Assembly: GCA_038043245.1 (NCBI GenBank)
Contig: JBBTCH010000001.1
Location: 434,001 to 498,000 of the forward strand
Direction: 5' to 3'
DNA length: 64,000 nt
Source of the DNA: JACPFV01 sp038043245
GTDB taxonomy: Bacteria > Pseudomonadota > Gammaproteobacteria > Nevskiales > Nevskiaceae
A model generated the notes under the pieces. That model was not told the origin of the DNA and ran no database searches. It saw nothing but the letters and a program-made list of their open reading frames with translations. Below, piece by piece: positions 46,236 to 58,000 of the stretch (positions within the stretch are counted from its first letter, which is position 1; every line of letters starts with the position of its first letter). The translations under genes and the position numbers were made by a program.

Positions 46236-48151
46236 TACGTTGCAGCAGGCTTGGGCACGCCGGTGGGCTTGGCCTTGTCCGTGGCCGGCGCTGCGGGCGG
46301 TGCCGGCGGCTTGTCGCCCTGACTCCAGCCCTCGGGGTCACCGGGTTCCTCACCCTTCATGAGACGCGCGAGCTGATGCATGTCCAGGGTTTCGTACTTG
46401 ATCAGTGCTTCGGCCATGGCGTGCAGCTTGACCAGATTTTCTTCGAGAATTGCTTTCGAGCGCTTGTAATTCGTATCCACGATCAGGCGGGTTTCCTGGT
46501 CGATGGTCTTCGCGGTTTCGTCGGCGACACTCTTGTGCTGGGTCACGCTGCGCCCCAGGAATACTTCGCCCTCGTCTTCGGCGTACGACAGCGGCCCCAG
46601 TTTTTCGGACATGCCGTACTTGGTCACCATGCTGCGGGCGATGGCGGTTGCGCGTTCAATGTCGTTGGACGCACCGGTCGTGACCTTATCCAGACCAAAA
46701 ATGATTTCTTCGGCGATGCGGCCGCCAAAAAGAGAGCAGATCTGACTGTTGAGGCGCTGCTTGGTATAGCTGTAGCGGTCTTCCTCGGGCAGAAACATGG
46801 TCACGCCCAGCGCACGGCCGCGCGGGATGATGGTGACCTTGTAGACCGGATCGTGCGCCGGCACCGACAGCCCAACGATGGCATGTCCGGCCTCGTGGTA
46901 CGCGGTGAGTTTTTTCTCGTCCTCGGACATCACCATCGAGCGCCGCTCGGCACCCATCATGATCTTGTCCTTGGCCTTCTCGAAATCGGTGTGCTCGACC
47001 AGACGCTTGTTGGCGCGCGCGGCGAACAGCGCTGCCTCGTTGACCAGGTTGGCGAGATCGGCGCCGGAGAACCCCGGTGTCGCGCGCGCGATGATTGAGG
47101 GCTGCACGCTGTCTGCCAGCGGCACCGCACGCATGTGGACTTTGAGAATCTGCTCGCGACCGCGCACATCGGGCAACGGCACCACGACCTGGCGGTCAAA
47201 GCGGCCCGGACGCAATAAGGCGGGATCGAGCACGTCGGGGCGGTTGGTGGCGGCGATGATGATCACGCCCTCGTTGCCCTCGAAGCCATCCATCTCCACC
47301 AGCAACTGGTTCAGGGTCTGCTCACGCTCGTCGTGACCGCCGCCGAGGCCGGCACCGCGATGGCGACCGACCGCGTCGATTTCATCAATGAAGATGATGC
47401 AGGGCGCATGCTTCTTGGCCTGCTCGAACATGTCGCGCACGCGCGAGGCGCCGACGCCGACAAACATCTCGACGAAGTCGGAGCCGGAAATCGTGAAGAA
47501 GGGCACCCCGGCTTCGCCGGCGATGGCCTTGGCCAGCAGGGTCTTGCCGGTACCGGGCGAACCGACCATCAGCACGCCACGCGGGATCTTGCCGCCGAGT
47601 TTCTGGAACTTGGCCGGATCCTTGAGGAAATCCACCAGTTCGCCGACTTCCTGCTTGGCTTCCTCGACACCGGCGACATCGTTAAAAGTCGTTTTTACCT
47701 GATCGGCGCTCAACATCCGCGCCTTCGACTTGCCGAAACTCATCGCGCCGCGACCACCCGCGCCGCCCTGCATCTGACGCATGAAGTACACCCAGACCGC
47801 GATCAGCAGCAGGATCGGGAAGGCGTTGAACAAAAGCTGCAGCAGGATCGGGGTCTGCTTGGGCGCCTCGCCGTCGAAACGCACACCCTGTTCGATCAGG
47901 GTGCCGACCATGGCGCGGTTGTCGGTCTCGGGACTGATCGTGGTGAAGCGTGAGCCACTCTTGAGTTGGCCGCGGATGTTCTGGCCTTCGATCAAAACCT
48001 GATCGACGTTGCCCTGTTTGACCTGGTCGAGGAACTCGGAGTACGCCAGCGCAGGCGTAGCTCCGGTCTTGCCAGCGAAGCTCTGGAACACGCCCATGAG
48101 CACCACCAGGATGACCACCCACAGCAACAGGTTCTTGACCAGATCGTTCAC
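46235..48151 (-). CDS. ftsH: ATP-dependent zinc metalloprotease FtsH
   Basis: 638 residues. Membrane-bound AAA+ protease degrading LpxC, sigma32 and damaged membrane proteins in other species. Two N-terminal membrane helices (about 5-23 and 98-118), Walker A GSPGTGKTLLAKAI, Walker B IIFIDEIDAVGR, and the zinc motif HEAGH. GTG at 48151 is chosen because it gives the family start MNDLVKNLLLW behind GAGGAA; another GTG four codons upstream is less likely. The C-terminal tail (about 600-638) is Pro/Ala-rich. Confidence 0.96.
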   Translation of the reverse strand: MNDLVKNLLLWVVILVVLMGVFQSFAGKTGATPALAYSEFLDQVKQGNVDQVLIEGQNIRGQLKSGSRFTTISPETDNRAMVGTLIEQGVRFDGEAPKQTPILLQLLFNAFPILLLIAVWVYFMRQMQGGAGGRGAMSFGKSKARMLSADQVKTTFNDVAGVEEAKQEVGELVDFLKDPAKFQKLGGKIPRGVLMVGSPGTGKTLLAKAIAGEAGVPFFTISGSDFVEMFVGVGASRVRDMFEQAKKHAPCIIFIDEIDAVGRHRGAGLGGGHDEREQTLNQLLVEMDGFEGNEGVIIIAATNRPDVLDPALLRPGRFDRQVVVPLPDVRGREQILKVHMRAVPLADSVQPSIIARATPGFSGADLANLVNEAALFAARANKRLVEHTDFEKAKDKIMMGAERRSMVMSEDEKKLTAYHEAGHAIVGLSVPAHDPVYKVTIIPRGRALGVTMFLPEEDRYSYTKQRLNSQICSLFGGRIAEEIIFGLDKVTTGASNDIERATAIARSMVTKYGMSEKLGPLSYAEDEGEVFLGRSVTQHKSVADETAKTIDQETRLIVDTNYKRSKAILEENLVKLHAMAEALIKYETLDMHQLARLMKGEEPGDPEGWSQGDKPPAPPAAPATDKAKPTGVPKPAAT

Positions 48152-48164
48152 TTCATTCCTCACT

Positions 48165-48180
48165 GACGCCTTGCGGCGTC
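48165..48180. other. Small hairpin with GCAA tetraloop in the rlmE-ftsH gap
   Basis: On the minus strand GACGCC, GCAA, GGCGTC: a six-pair stem with a stable GNRA loop. It sits between the rlmE stop and the ftsH ribosome-binding site, without a T-run, so it may be an mRNA stability or processing element rather than a terminator. Confidence 0.5.
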
Positions 48181-48196
48181 CCTAGACGATTCCACG

Positions 48197-48829
48197 TTAC
48201 ACCGCGCGCAGGTTGCGCGCCAGCAAATACACTTCTCTAGAACGGGGCCGCGAGGCTTTCGGTTTACGGATCGCCACCGACTCGAAACTCGCACGCACTT
48301 TTCTCAGATAATCATCAAATCCTTCGCCCTGGAACAGCTTGGTTAGAAATATCCCCTTGGGCTTGAGCCAGGTCCGCGCGAACTCCAGCGCCAATTCGCA
48401 TAAGAGAATGGTCCCAACTTGATCGGCGGTGTTCACTCCAGTGATATTGGGGGCCATATCCGACAAAACAAGGTCTACGCGGGCACCCTCGCCGACCCGC
48501 GCTTCCAAGGCCTTCAGCACGGATTCCTCGCGAAAATCGCCACAGATGAAATCCACGCCCGGCAACGGGTCCATCGGCAAGATGTCCAACGCGATCAGCC
48601 GTCCCTTGGGGCCGAGCATCGGCCGCGCATATTGGCTCCAGGCACCCGGGGCCGCGCCCAGGTCAACGACGATCTGACCCTGGCGAAACAGCTTGTCGCG
48701 CTCGTTGATCTCCTTGAGCTTGAAAATCGCACGCGAACGAAAGCCCAGACGCCGCGCTTCCTGCACGTAATGATCGGCGATGTGCTCCGCGAGCCAGCGC
48801 TTGGAGCTGGCGGTCTTGTTCTTGCTCAG
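48197..48829 (-). CDS. rlmE: 23S rRNA (uridine-2552-2'-O) methyltransferase, probable CTG start
   Basis: 210 residues if started at CTG (48829). Methylates U2552 of 23S rRNA in the A loop. Catalytic K-D-K-E set: K in RSRAIFKL, D in LVLSDMAPNITG, K in IFLTKLFQGEGF and E in SREVYLL; SAM site VVDLGAAPGAWSQY. The usual N-terminus (SSKRWLAEHIADHYVQEA) is encoded upstream of the first canonical start, a GTG at 48766, and the only start-like codon before it is CTG, which overlaps the greA stop as CTGA. Length from CTG fits the family (about 209). Confidence 0.9.
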   Translation of the reverse strand: MSKNKTASSKRWLAEHIADHYVQEARRLGFRSRAIFKLKEINERDKLFRQGQIVVDLGAAPGAWSQYARPMLGPKGRLIALDILPMDPLPGVDFICGDFREESVLKALEARVGEGARVDLVLSDMAPNITGVNTADQVGTILLCELALEFARTWLKPKGIFLTKLFQGEGFDDYLRKVRASFESVAIRKPKASRPRSREVYLLARNLRAV

Positions 48830-49302
48830 ATGTATTGCACCCGCACGATTTCCAGCTCGCGCTCGCCGGCCGGCGTCTTCACCTGCGCGACGTCGCCCTC
48901 GGACTTGCCGATCAGCGCACGCGCGATCGGCGCATTGATCGAGATCATGCCTTTCTTGGAATCGGCCTCGTCCTCGCCGACGATCTGGTACTTCAGCTTC
49001 TCGTCGGTATCGACGTCGGCCAATTCCACGGTCGCGCCAAAAACCACCTTGCCGTTGGTTTTCAGGCTGCTGACGTCGACGATCTGGGCATTGGACAGCT
49101 TGGTCTCGATCTCGGCGATGCGCCCCTCGATGAAACTCTGCTGCTCCTTGGCCGCGTGATATTCCGCGTTCTCGCGCAGATCGCCGTGCGCGCGCGCCTC
49201 GGCGATGGCGGCAATGACTTTCGGCCGCGCCTCACTTTTCAGCGTGCGCAGCTCCGTACGCAGTTTCTCGGCACCACTCAGGGTCAATGGTATTCGGCTC
49301 AT
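48826..49302 (-). CDS. greA: Transcription elongation factor GreA
   Basis: 158 residues. N-terminal antiparallel coiled coil (about 1-75) that enters the RNA polymerase secondary channel, with acidic tip in EARAHGDLRENAEYHAAKEQ, and a C-terminal FKBP-like domain (GATVELADVDTDEKLKYQIV). It rescues backtracked polymerase by stimulating transcript cleavage. Lies 94 bases behind carB, a gap holding only a weak hairpin (49391-49404) and no clear promoter. Confidence 0.97.
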   Translation of the reverse strand: MSRIPLTLSGAEKLRTELRTLKSEARPKVIAAIAEARAHGDLRENAEYHAAKEQQSFIEGRIAEIETKLSNAQIVDVSSLKTNGKVVFGATVELADVDTDEKLKYQIVGEDEADSKKGMISINAPIARALIGKSEGDVAQVKTPAGERELEIVRVQYI

Positions 49303-49396
49303 GGGTCGCGTCGGCCATAAGCCGATTCTTGAGAGTTGAAGGGGTCGCTAACGATACAACATCAGCGATAAAAAACATGTCGCCCCCTTGGGCGGG

Positions 49397-52595
<3,199 letters not shown>

Positions 52596-52603
<8 letters not shown>

Positions 52604-53735
52604 GCGCCACCTCCATCATCTTGATGAAGCTATCGAACAGGTACGCCACATCGTGCGGGCCCGGACTGGCTTCGGGATGGCCCTGAAAGCTGAAGGCCGG
52701 GGCATCGAGCACGCGAATGCCCTGCAGCGAACCGTCGAACAAGGACTTGTGCGTGACCTTGACGTTTTTCGGCAGCGAGGCCGCGTCCACCTCGAAGCCG
52801 TGGTTCTGGCTGGTGATCATCACGCGGCCGGATTCGAGGTCCTGCACCGGATGATTGGCGCCGTGATGACCGAACTTCATCTTGCGGGTCTTGCCGCCGG
52901 CGGCGATACCCAGGATCTGGTGGCCAAGACAGATGCCGAACACCGGCAGCTTGGCCTTCATGAACTCGCGCGCCGCGGCGATGGCGTAGGTGCAGGGCTC
53001 CGGGTCGCCGGGGCCGTTGGAGAGCAGCACACCCTGCGGCTTGAGCTTGAACACCTCAGCTGCGGCGGTCTGCGCCGGAACCACCGTCACCCGGCAGCCA
53101 CGATCCACCAGCATGCGCAGGATGTTGCGCTTGACGCCGAAGTCGTAGGCAACGACATGGAAGCGCTCGTCCTTCAGCTCGGTCTCGCGATTGGTTTCAA
53201 GTGTCCATGAGCCCGTTGTCCATGTTTCCGGCTTTTTGCGTGTGACGACTTTCGCCAGATCAGCACCCTTCAGGCCTGGAAAGGCGCGCGCAGCCGTCAA
53301 TGCTTTTTCCTCGCTCGGCTTGGCGCCCGCGATGATGCAGCCGCTCTGCGCGCCCTTGTCACGCAGCAGGCGAGTCAGTCGCCGCGTATCGATACCAGCG
53401 ATGCCGACGACCTTGTTGGCGCGCAGGTATTCACGGAAGTCCTGGGTCGAACGGAAGTTGCTCGGCGCGCGCGGCACTTCGCGCAACACCAGTCCGGCGA
53501 TGTGCACGGCGTCGGACTCGGCATCCTCGGGGTTCACGCCAACGTTGCCGATATGCGGATACGTGAGGGTGACGATCTGTTGCCGGTACGAAGGATCGGT
53601 GAGGATTTCCTGATACCCGGTCATGGCGGTGTTGAACACCACTTCGCCGACCGTCTGCCCCGCCGCACCAATGGAAACACCCTTAAATACTGAACCGTCA
53701 GCAAGTGCAAGCAGGGCTGGCGTTGATTCAGTCAT
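52596..53735 (-). CDS. carA: Carbamoyl-phosphate synthase small subunit
   Basis: 379 residues. Glutaminase subunit supplying ammonia to CarB. N-terminal CarA domain (1-150) and class I amidotransferase domain with nucleophile Cys in FGICLGHQILG and the His/Glu pair in FQGHPEASPGPHD. Directly coupled to carB. The upstream 111 bases hold the terminator of the radical SAM gene; no regulatory motif was recognised with confidence. Confidence 0.98.
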
Positions 53736-53773
53736 TCAGCATTTAATCCAAATACTTTCAGGTGGCGGACACT

Positions 53774-53798
53774 AAAAAGGGCGCAGTAGCGCCCCTTT
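53774..53798 (-). terminator. Intrinsic terminator of the radical SAM gene
   Basis: On the minus strand GGGCGC, loop TACT, GCGCCC (53794-53779), then five T (53778-53774), with three A before the stem strengthening it. Located 50 bases past the radical SAM stop and upstream of carA. Confidence 0.88.
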
Positions 53799-53846
53799 CG
53801 GATTAAGCGGATATTCTACGTGAGGCAACGTGCGCGCGGAAGTCTT

Positions 53847-54929
53847 TTACGAAAATAATTTCATCTGGTCGCCGGTTTTGGCCGGAACGCTGAACTGGTT
53901 CGTGTCCAGCCGCCGCCGCTCGCGGTTCAGCCCCAGTCGTTTGCAGGCCAGCTGGAAGCGCTGGGCGATCATGCCGGCATAGGCGCCCTGCCCCCGATGC
54001 CGCGTTCCCCATTCCGAGCTGTAATCCTTTCCGCCCCGCATCTGCTGCACCAGGCTCATCACGTGCTCGGCCTTCAGCGGCGCGTGAGCTGCCAGCCATT
54101 CGCGGAACAGCGGCGCCACCTCATGCGGCAGCCGCAGCATCACGTAGCCCGCCCAACTGGCCCCCGCATCGCGGGCGGACTCCAAAACGGCCTCCATCTC
54201 ACTGTCGTTGATGAACGGGATCACCGGCGCAAACATCACGCCGACCGGGATGCCCGCATTCGCCAACTGCTTCAGAACCCGTAGCCGCGCAGCGGGCGCG
54301 CCGGTGCGGGGCTCCAGCGTGCGTTTGAGTTCGGCGTTGAGGCTGGTGACGCTGATGAACACCATCGCCAGATCGCGCTTGGCCATGCCCGCCAGCAGTT
54401 CAAGGTCGCGCTCAATCAGCGCCGGCCCCTTGGTGACGATGCCCACTGGATGGTTGTAGCGGTCCAGCACCTCGAGGATCGAGCGCGTCACCCGGTATTT
54501 GCGCTCGACTGGCTGATACGGGTCGGTGTTGGACCCCAGCGAAATCATCGAGCACTTGTAGCCGGGCTTGCGCAGCTCCTGCTCCAGCAGGCCCGCGGCG
54601 TTTTCCTTGTAAAAAAGCTTGGTCTCGAAATCGAGCCCCGGCGACAGGTTCACGTATGCATGCGCTGGCCGCGCGTAGCAGTAGATGCAGCCGTGCTCGC
54701 AGCCACGGTACGGGTTGATGGACTGTGAAAACGAAATGTCCGGCGACTGGTTCGTGGTGATGATGCTCTTGGCCTTCTCCGGCAGCACCGTGGTTTGCAG
54801 GGTCGGCAACGCTTCCGGTTCCTTGTCCCAGCCGTCGTCCATCGCCTCGCTGCTGCGCGGCTCATAGCGGCCGGTGATGTTCGACACCGCGCCACGGCCC
54901 TTGCGGGCGACGCGATCAAGGATGGGCAT
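53847..54929 (-). CDS. Radical SAM protein, SplB-like (PA0069 family)
   Basis: 360 residues. The [4Fe-4S] motif is CEHGCIYC (about residues 76-83) after SINPYRG; other conserved segments are SLGSNTDPYQPVERKY, ITKGPALIERDL-type VTKGPAL and MFAPVIPFIND. The family resembles spore photoproduct lyase but its substrate is unknown. It is a single gene with its own terminator, inserted between carA and the accessory genes that follow; the ligase-like context gives no further hint. Its 5' side abuts a dispersed palindromic repeat. Confidence 0.88.
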   Translation of the reverse strand: MPILDRVARKGRGAVSNITGRYEPRSSEAMDDGWDKEPEALPTLQTTVLPEKAKSIITTNQSPDISFSQSINPYRGCEHGCIYCYARPAHAYVNLSPGLDFETKLFYKENAAGLLEQELRKPGYKCSMISLGSNTDPYQPVERKYRVTRSILEVLDRYNHPVGIVTKGPALIERDLELLAGMAKRDLAMVFISVTSLNAELKRTLEPRTGAPAARLRVLKQLANAGIPVGVMFAPVIPFINDSEMEAVLESARDAGASWAGYVMLRLPHEVAPLFREWLAAHAPLKAEHVMSLVQQMRGGKDYSSEWGTRHRGQGAYAGMIAQRFQLACKRLGLNRERRRLDTNQFSVPAKTGDQMKLFS

Positions 54930-54951
54930 ACGAAAAGTCCTTCAATTCGGC

Positions 54952-55009
54952 TGTCATCCTGAGCGCAGCGAAGGATCTGGCCAGATTCCTCGCCATGCTC
55001 GGAATGACA
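54952..55009. repeat. Interspersed imperfect palindrome
   Basis: Left arm begins TGTCATCCTGAGCGCAGCG (54952-54970) and the right arm ends ATGCTCGGAATGACA (54995-55009); the arms pair over most of their length with bulges around GGATCT/AGATTCC. This arm sequence is of a type I recall as dispersed in many unrelated bacterial genomes. No gene overlaps it. It lies between the divergent radical SAM and dioxygenase genes. Confidence 0.65.
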
Positions 55010-55046
55010 CAACGCGGCTATCCTACGCTCCAAGGGAGGTCAAAAA

Positions 55047-56102
55047 ATGAACACAATTCCAGTCAAATTGAGCAGTGTCATCGGCGCTAAAAACGGTCTG
55101 CCCATCGTCGTCGAACCCGGGCAGATCCAGTCGCCCGATACGCTGGCCAGCTGGCTCAAATCCGACCCGGCGTGGACGCAGAAACAACTGCGCGAACATG
55201 GCGCCATCCTATTCCGCGGCTTCAACGTGAAGACGCCGCTGGATTTCGAAACCATCGCCCGCGCCGTGGACCCCGAACTCAAGAACGAATACCTCGGCAC
55301 CTCGCCGCGCGACGCGCTGACCGACTACGTGTTCTCCGCCAGCGAACTGCCGGGCTTCTATCCGATCCCGCAGCACTGCGAGATGACCTTCACCGCCAAT
55401 CCACCGCGCCGCATCTTCTTCTGGTGCGGCATCGAACCGCAGGCCGGTGGCGGCGAGACGCCGCTGGTGGACTTCGCCAAGGTCTGGAAGGAGCTCAAGC
55501 CCAAGGTGCGCGAACGCTTCGAAAAAGGCGGCATCCGCATCGTGCGCAATTACTCCGGTCCCGGCACCACCAACAAGGACCTGTTCCAGCTCAAGCGCTG
55601 GGATGAGATGTTCCGCACTACCGATAAAGCCGTAGTCGAACAGATGGCGCGCAAGGAAGGCTTCGAGCCGCAATGGCATGAGCACGACCGGCTCACGCTC
55701 ATCAGCCGCCACAAACCGGCGCGACCGCACCCCGAAACCGGCGTGCCAGTGTGGTTCAACCACTCACAGGTGTTCCATCTCTCCACCGGTGCTGCGGAGC
55801 TCAAGCGCATCTTCCGGTTCCGACCGAGCCTGAAGGCGCTCGGCATGTGGAGCTTCTCAACCGCGCTGGTCAACTGGAAGAAGCTGCGCCTGAAGCCGGA
55901 CGAGCAAGCCATGCACTGCACCTATCACGACGGCACAGAAATCCCTTCGGCCGACATGGAGCATGTGCGCGACACCATCTGGAACAACCTCGTCGCCTAC
56001 GCGTGGAAACAGGGTGATGTCGTCGCCGTAGACAACAACCGCATCGGCCATGGGCGGTTGCCGTACAAAGGTCCGCGCATGGTCGCAGTCTGCTGGGCTT
56101 AA
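55047..56102 (+). CDS. TauD/TfdA-family Fe(II)/2-oxoglutarate-dependent dioxygenase
   Basis: 351 residues. Iron ligands His110-x-Glu112 (QHCEMTF) and His335 (RIGHGRLPYKGPR), with Arg344 for 2-oxoglutarate; an HxE instead of the commoner HxD is seen in several members that act on amino-acid or peptide-linked substrates. Conserved HGAILFRGF and GGETPLVD are present. Good ribosome-binding site (GGGAGG) before the ATG. It is followed 17 bases later by a reductase and both are probably co-transcribed. Substrate unknown. Confidence 0.87.
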   Translation: MNTIPVKLSSVIGAKNGLPIVVEPGQIQSPDTLASWLKSDPAWTQKQLREHGAILFRGFNVKTPLDFETIARAVDPELKNEYLGTSPRDALTDYVFSASELPGFYPIPQHCEMTFTANPPRRIFFWCGIEPQAGGGETPLVDFAKVWKELKPKVRERFEKGGIRIVRNYSGPGTTNKDLFQLKRWDEMFRTTDKAVVEQMARKEGFEPQWHEHDRLTLISRHKPARPHPETGVPVWFNHSQVFHLSTGAAELKRIFRFRPSLKALGMWSFSTALVNWKKLRLKPDEQAMHCTYHDGTEIPSADMEHVRDTIWNNLVAYAWKQGDVVAVDNNRIGHGRLPYKGPRMVAVCWA

Positions 56103-56119
56103 TTTGGAGTGAATCAAAA

Positions 56120-57160
56120 ATGAAAAACACGCTCAACCGTCGCATCCTGTTACGCCAGCGTCCGTCGGGGGACTACGACCCGAAGATCCTTGAGCGCGTG
56201 GTGGACCCGATCCCTGTGCCAGGCCCGGGACAGGCGCTGGTGCGCAACCAGATGCTCTCGCTCGATCCGACCAACCGCATCTGGATGCGCGAGGAACCCA
56301 GCTATCTGCCGCCCGTGAAACTCGGCGGCGTGATGCGCGGCGTGGCGGTGGGTGAAGTGATTGCCTCGAACAATTCCAAATACAAGGTCGGCGCGACGGT
56401 CGCCGGCCTGTTGGGCTGGCAGGACTACGCGCTGATCGGCAAGGACGACGAATCGGAACCCATCGCCCTGCCTTCGTTCCCGAAGATTCCGCCGGCGCAG
56501 GCGCTGGGCGTGCTCGGTACCACCGGCATGACGGCGTATTTCGGTCTGCTCGACATCGGCAGGCCAAAGCGCGGCGAGACGGTGTTCGTCTCCGCTGCCG
56601 CAGGCGCCGTGGGCAGCATCGTCGGGCAGATCGCCAAGATCCAAGGCTGTCGCGTTGTCGGCATCGCCGGCACGCGCGACAAATGCGACTGGCTCAAGCG
56701 CGAACTGGGCTTCGACGCCGCCATCTGCCGCCGCGACAAAGACTGGCGCGCGCAGATGAAGGCCGCCTGTCCGGATGGAATCGACGTGAACTTCGAGAAC
56801 GCCGGCGGCGAGATCATGGACGCCGCCATCGAGCTGATGAGCAATCACGGCCGCTTCGTGCTGTGCGGGATGATCTCGCAATACAACAAGGCCGACGGCG
56901 ACGACGCCGGCAAGGGCGACTTCCAGAGCCTGCTGATCAAGCGCATCAAGCTGCAGGGTTTCATCATCCTCGACTACATGCGGCGCTTCCCGCTCGCCCA
57001 GCTGCGGATGATGTGGTGGATGAAGCGCGGGTTGATCAAGGATCAGACCACCATCGTGCGCGGTCTGGACAACGCACCGCAGGCGCTGAAGCAGCTTTTC
57101 AACGGCGACAACACCGGCAAGCTGCTGGTGGAGATCGACGAGCCACCGACCCGCGTCTGA
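56120..57160 (+). CDS. NADP-dependent MDR-family oxidoreductase (alkenal/prostaglandin reductase type)
   Basis: 346 residues, zinc-free medium-chain reductase like CurA and leukotriene B4 dehydrogenase. N-terminal GroES-like part with LDPTNRIWM, nucleotide-binding AAAGAVGSIVGQIAKIQG (about 155-172) and VNFENAGGEIMDAAI; no zinc-binding cysteines. Such enzymes reduce the double bond of alpha,beta-unsaturated carbonyls. Preceded by GGAG and behind the dioxygenase. Its stop is three bases from the stop of convergent dapB. Confidence 0.88.
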   Translation: MKNTLNRRILLRQRPSGDYDPKILERVVDPIPVPGPGQALVRNQMLSLDPTNRIWMREEPSYLPPVKLGGVMRGVAVGEVIASNNSKYKVGATVAGLLGWQDYALIGKDDESEPIALPSFPKIPPAQALGVLGTTGMTAYFGLLDIGRPKRGETVFVSAAAGAVGSIVGQIAKIQGCRVVGIAGTRDKCDWLKRELGFDAAICRRDKDWRAQMKAACPDGIDVNFENAGGEIMDAAIELMSNHGRFVLCGMISQYNKADGDDAGKGDFQSLLIKRIKLQGFIILDYMRRFPLAQLRMMWWMKRGLIKDQTTIVRGLDNAPQALKQLFNGDNTGKLLVEIDEPPTRV

Positions 57161-57163
57161 ACC

Positions 57164-57976
57164 TTACAGGCCCAAAACCTCGCGCATCGAATAAAAGCCC
57201 GGCTTGCGGCCGGACAGCCAGATCGCGGTGCGGATCGCACCTTGTGCGAAGTTGAGCCGGCTGGTGGCCTTGTGGGTGATTTCCAGACGCTCACCCTCAC
57301 CCAGAAACATCACGGTGTGATCGCCGACGACGTCGCCGCCGCGGATGGTGGCAAAGCCGATGGTGTTGCGATCGCGTGCGCCGACTTGGCCCTCGCGGCC
57401 ATATAGCGCCACGTCTTTCAGATTGCGGCCGGTAGCCTGCGCGACGACCTCGCCCATTACCAATGCGGTGCCAGACGGTGAATCCAGCTTGTGCTTGTGA
57501 TGCGTTTCGACTATCTCAACATCCACGGTGTTGCCGAAGGTCTTGGCGGCGAGTTCCAGCAGTTTCATGGTCACGCTGACGCCGATGCTGAAGTTGGCCG
57601 CCATGCAGATCGGGATCTCTTTCGCGGCGGCGTCGATCTTCGCCTTCTGTTCCGGCGTCATGCCGGTGGTGCCGATGACCATTGCTCTCTTCGCCTTCAC
57701 GCAAGCGGCCAGTGCGGCGATGGTGGCTTCAGGGCGGGTGAAATCCACCAGTACGTCGCTGGCGGCAAGTGCTGCGGCGAGATCAGCGCCGAGTTCAACC
57801 CCGGAAGCCGGCAGGCCGACGAGGTTGCCGGCATCCGTATCCAGCTCAGGACTGTTGGCGCGCTCAACGGCGGCAGACAGTTTTGCGCCGGGCGTCACCA
57901 GTGCAGCGTTGATCAGCGCGCGGCCCATGCGACCGGCGGCGCCATTGATGGCGATGCGAACGTTATTTGCGCTCAT
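57164..57976 (-). CDS. dapB: 4-hydroxy-tetrahydrodipicolinate reductase
   Basis: 270 residues. Lysine/meso-diaminopimelate pathway. NAD(P)-binding INGAAGRMGRALI at the N-terminus and catalytic ETHHKHKLDSPSGTA (His-His and Lys with substrate-binding SGTA). Behind dnaJ by 24 bases on the same strand, as in pseudomonads. Confidence 0.97.
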   Translation of the reverse strand: MSANNVRIAINGAAGRMGRALINAALVTPGAKLSAAVERANSPELDTDAGNLVGLPASGVELGADLAAALAASDVLVDFTRPEATIAALAACVKAKRAMVIGTTGMTPEQKAKIDAAAKEIPICMAANFSIGVSVTMKLLELAAKTFGNTVDVEIVETHHKHKLDSPSGTALVMGEVVAQATGRNLKDVALYGREGQVGARDRNTIGFATIRGGDVVGDHTVMFLGEGERLEITHKATSRLNFAQGAIRTAIWLSGRKPGFYSMREVLGL

Positions 57977-58000
57977 TGAAACTCTCCTTGAGCGCCTAGA

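Noticed and set aside
49303..49396. carB terminator or greA-carB spacer element
   Set aside because: A five-pair stem near 49391-49404 is separated from the T-run by several bases, too weak to list.
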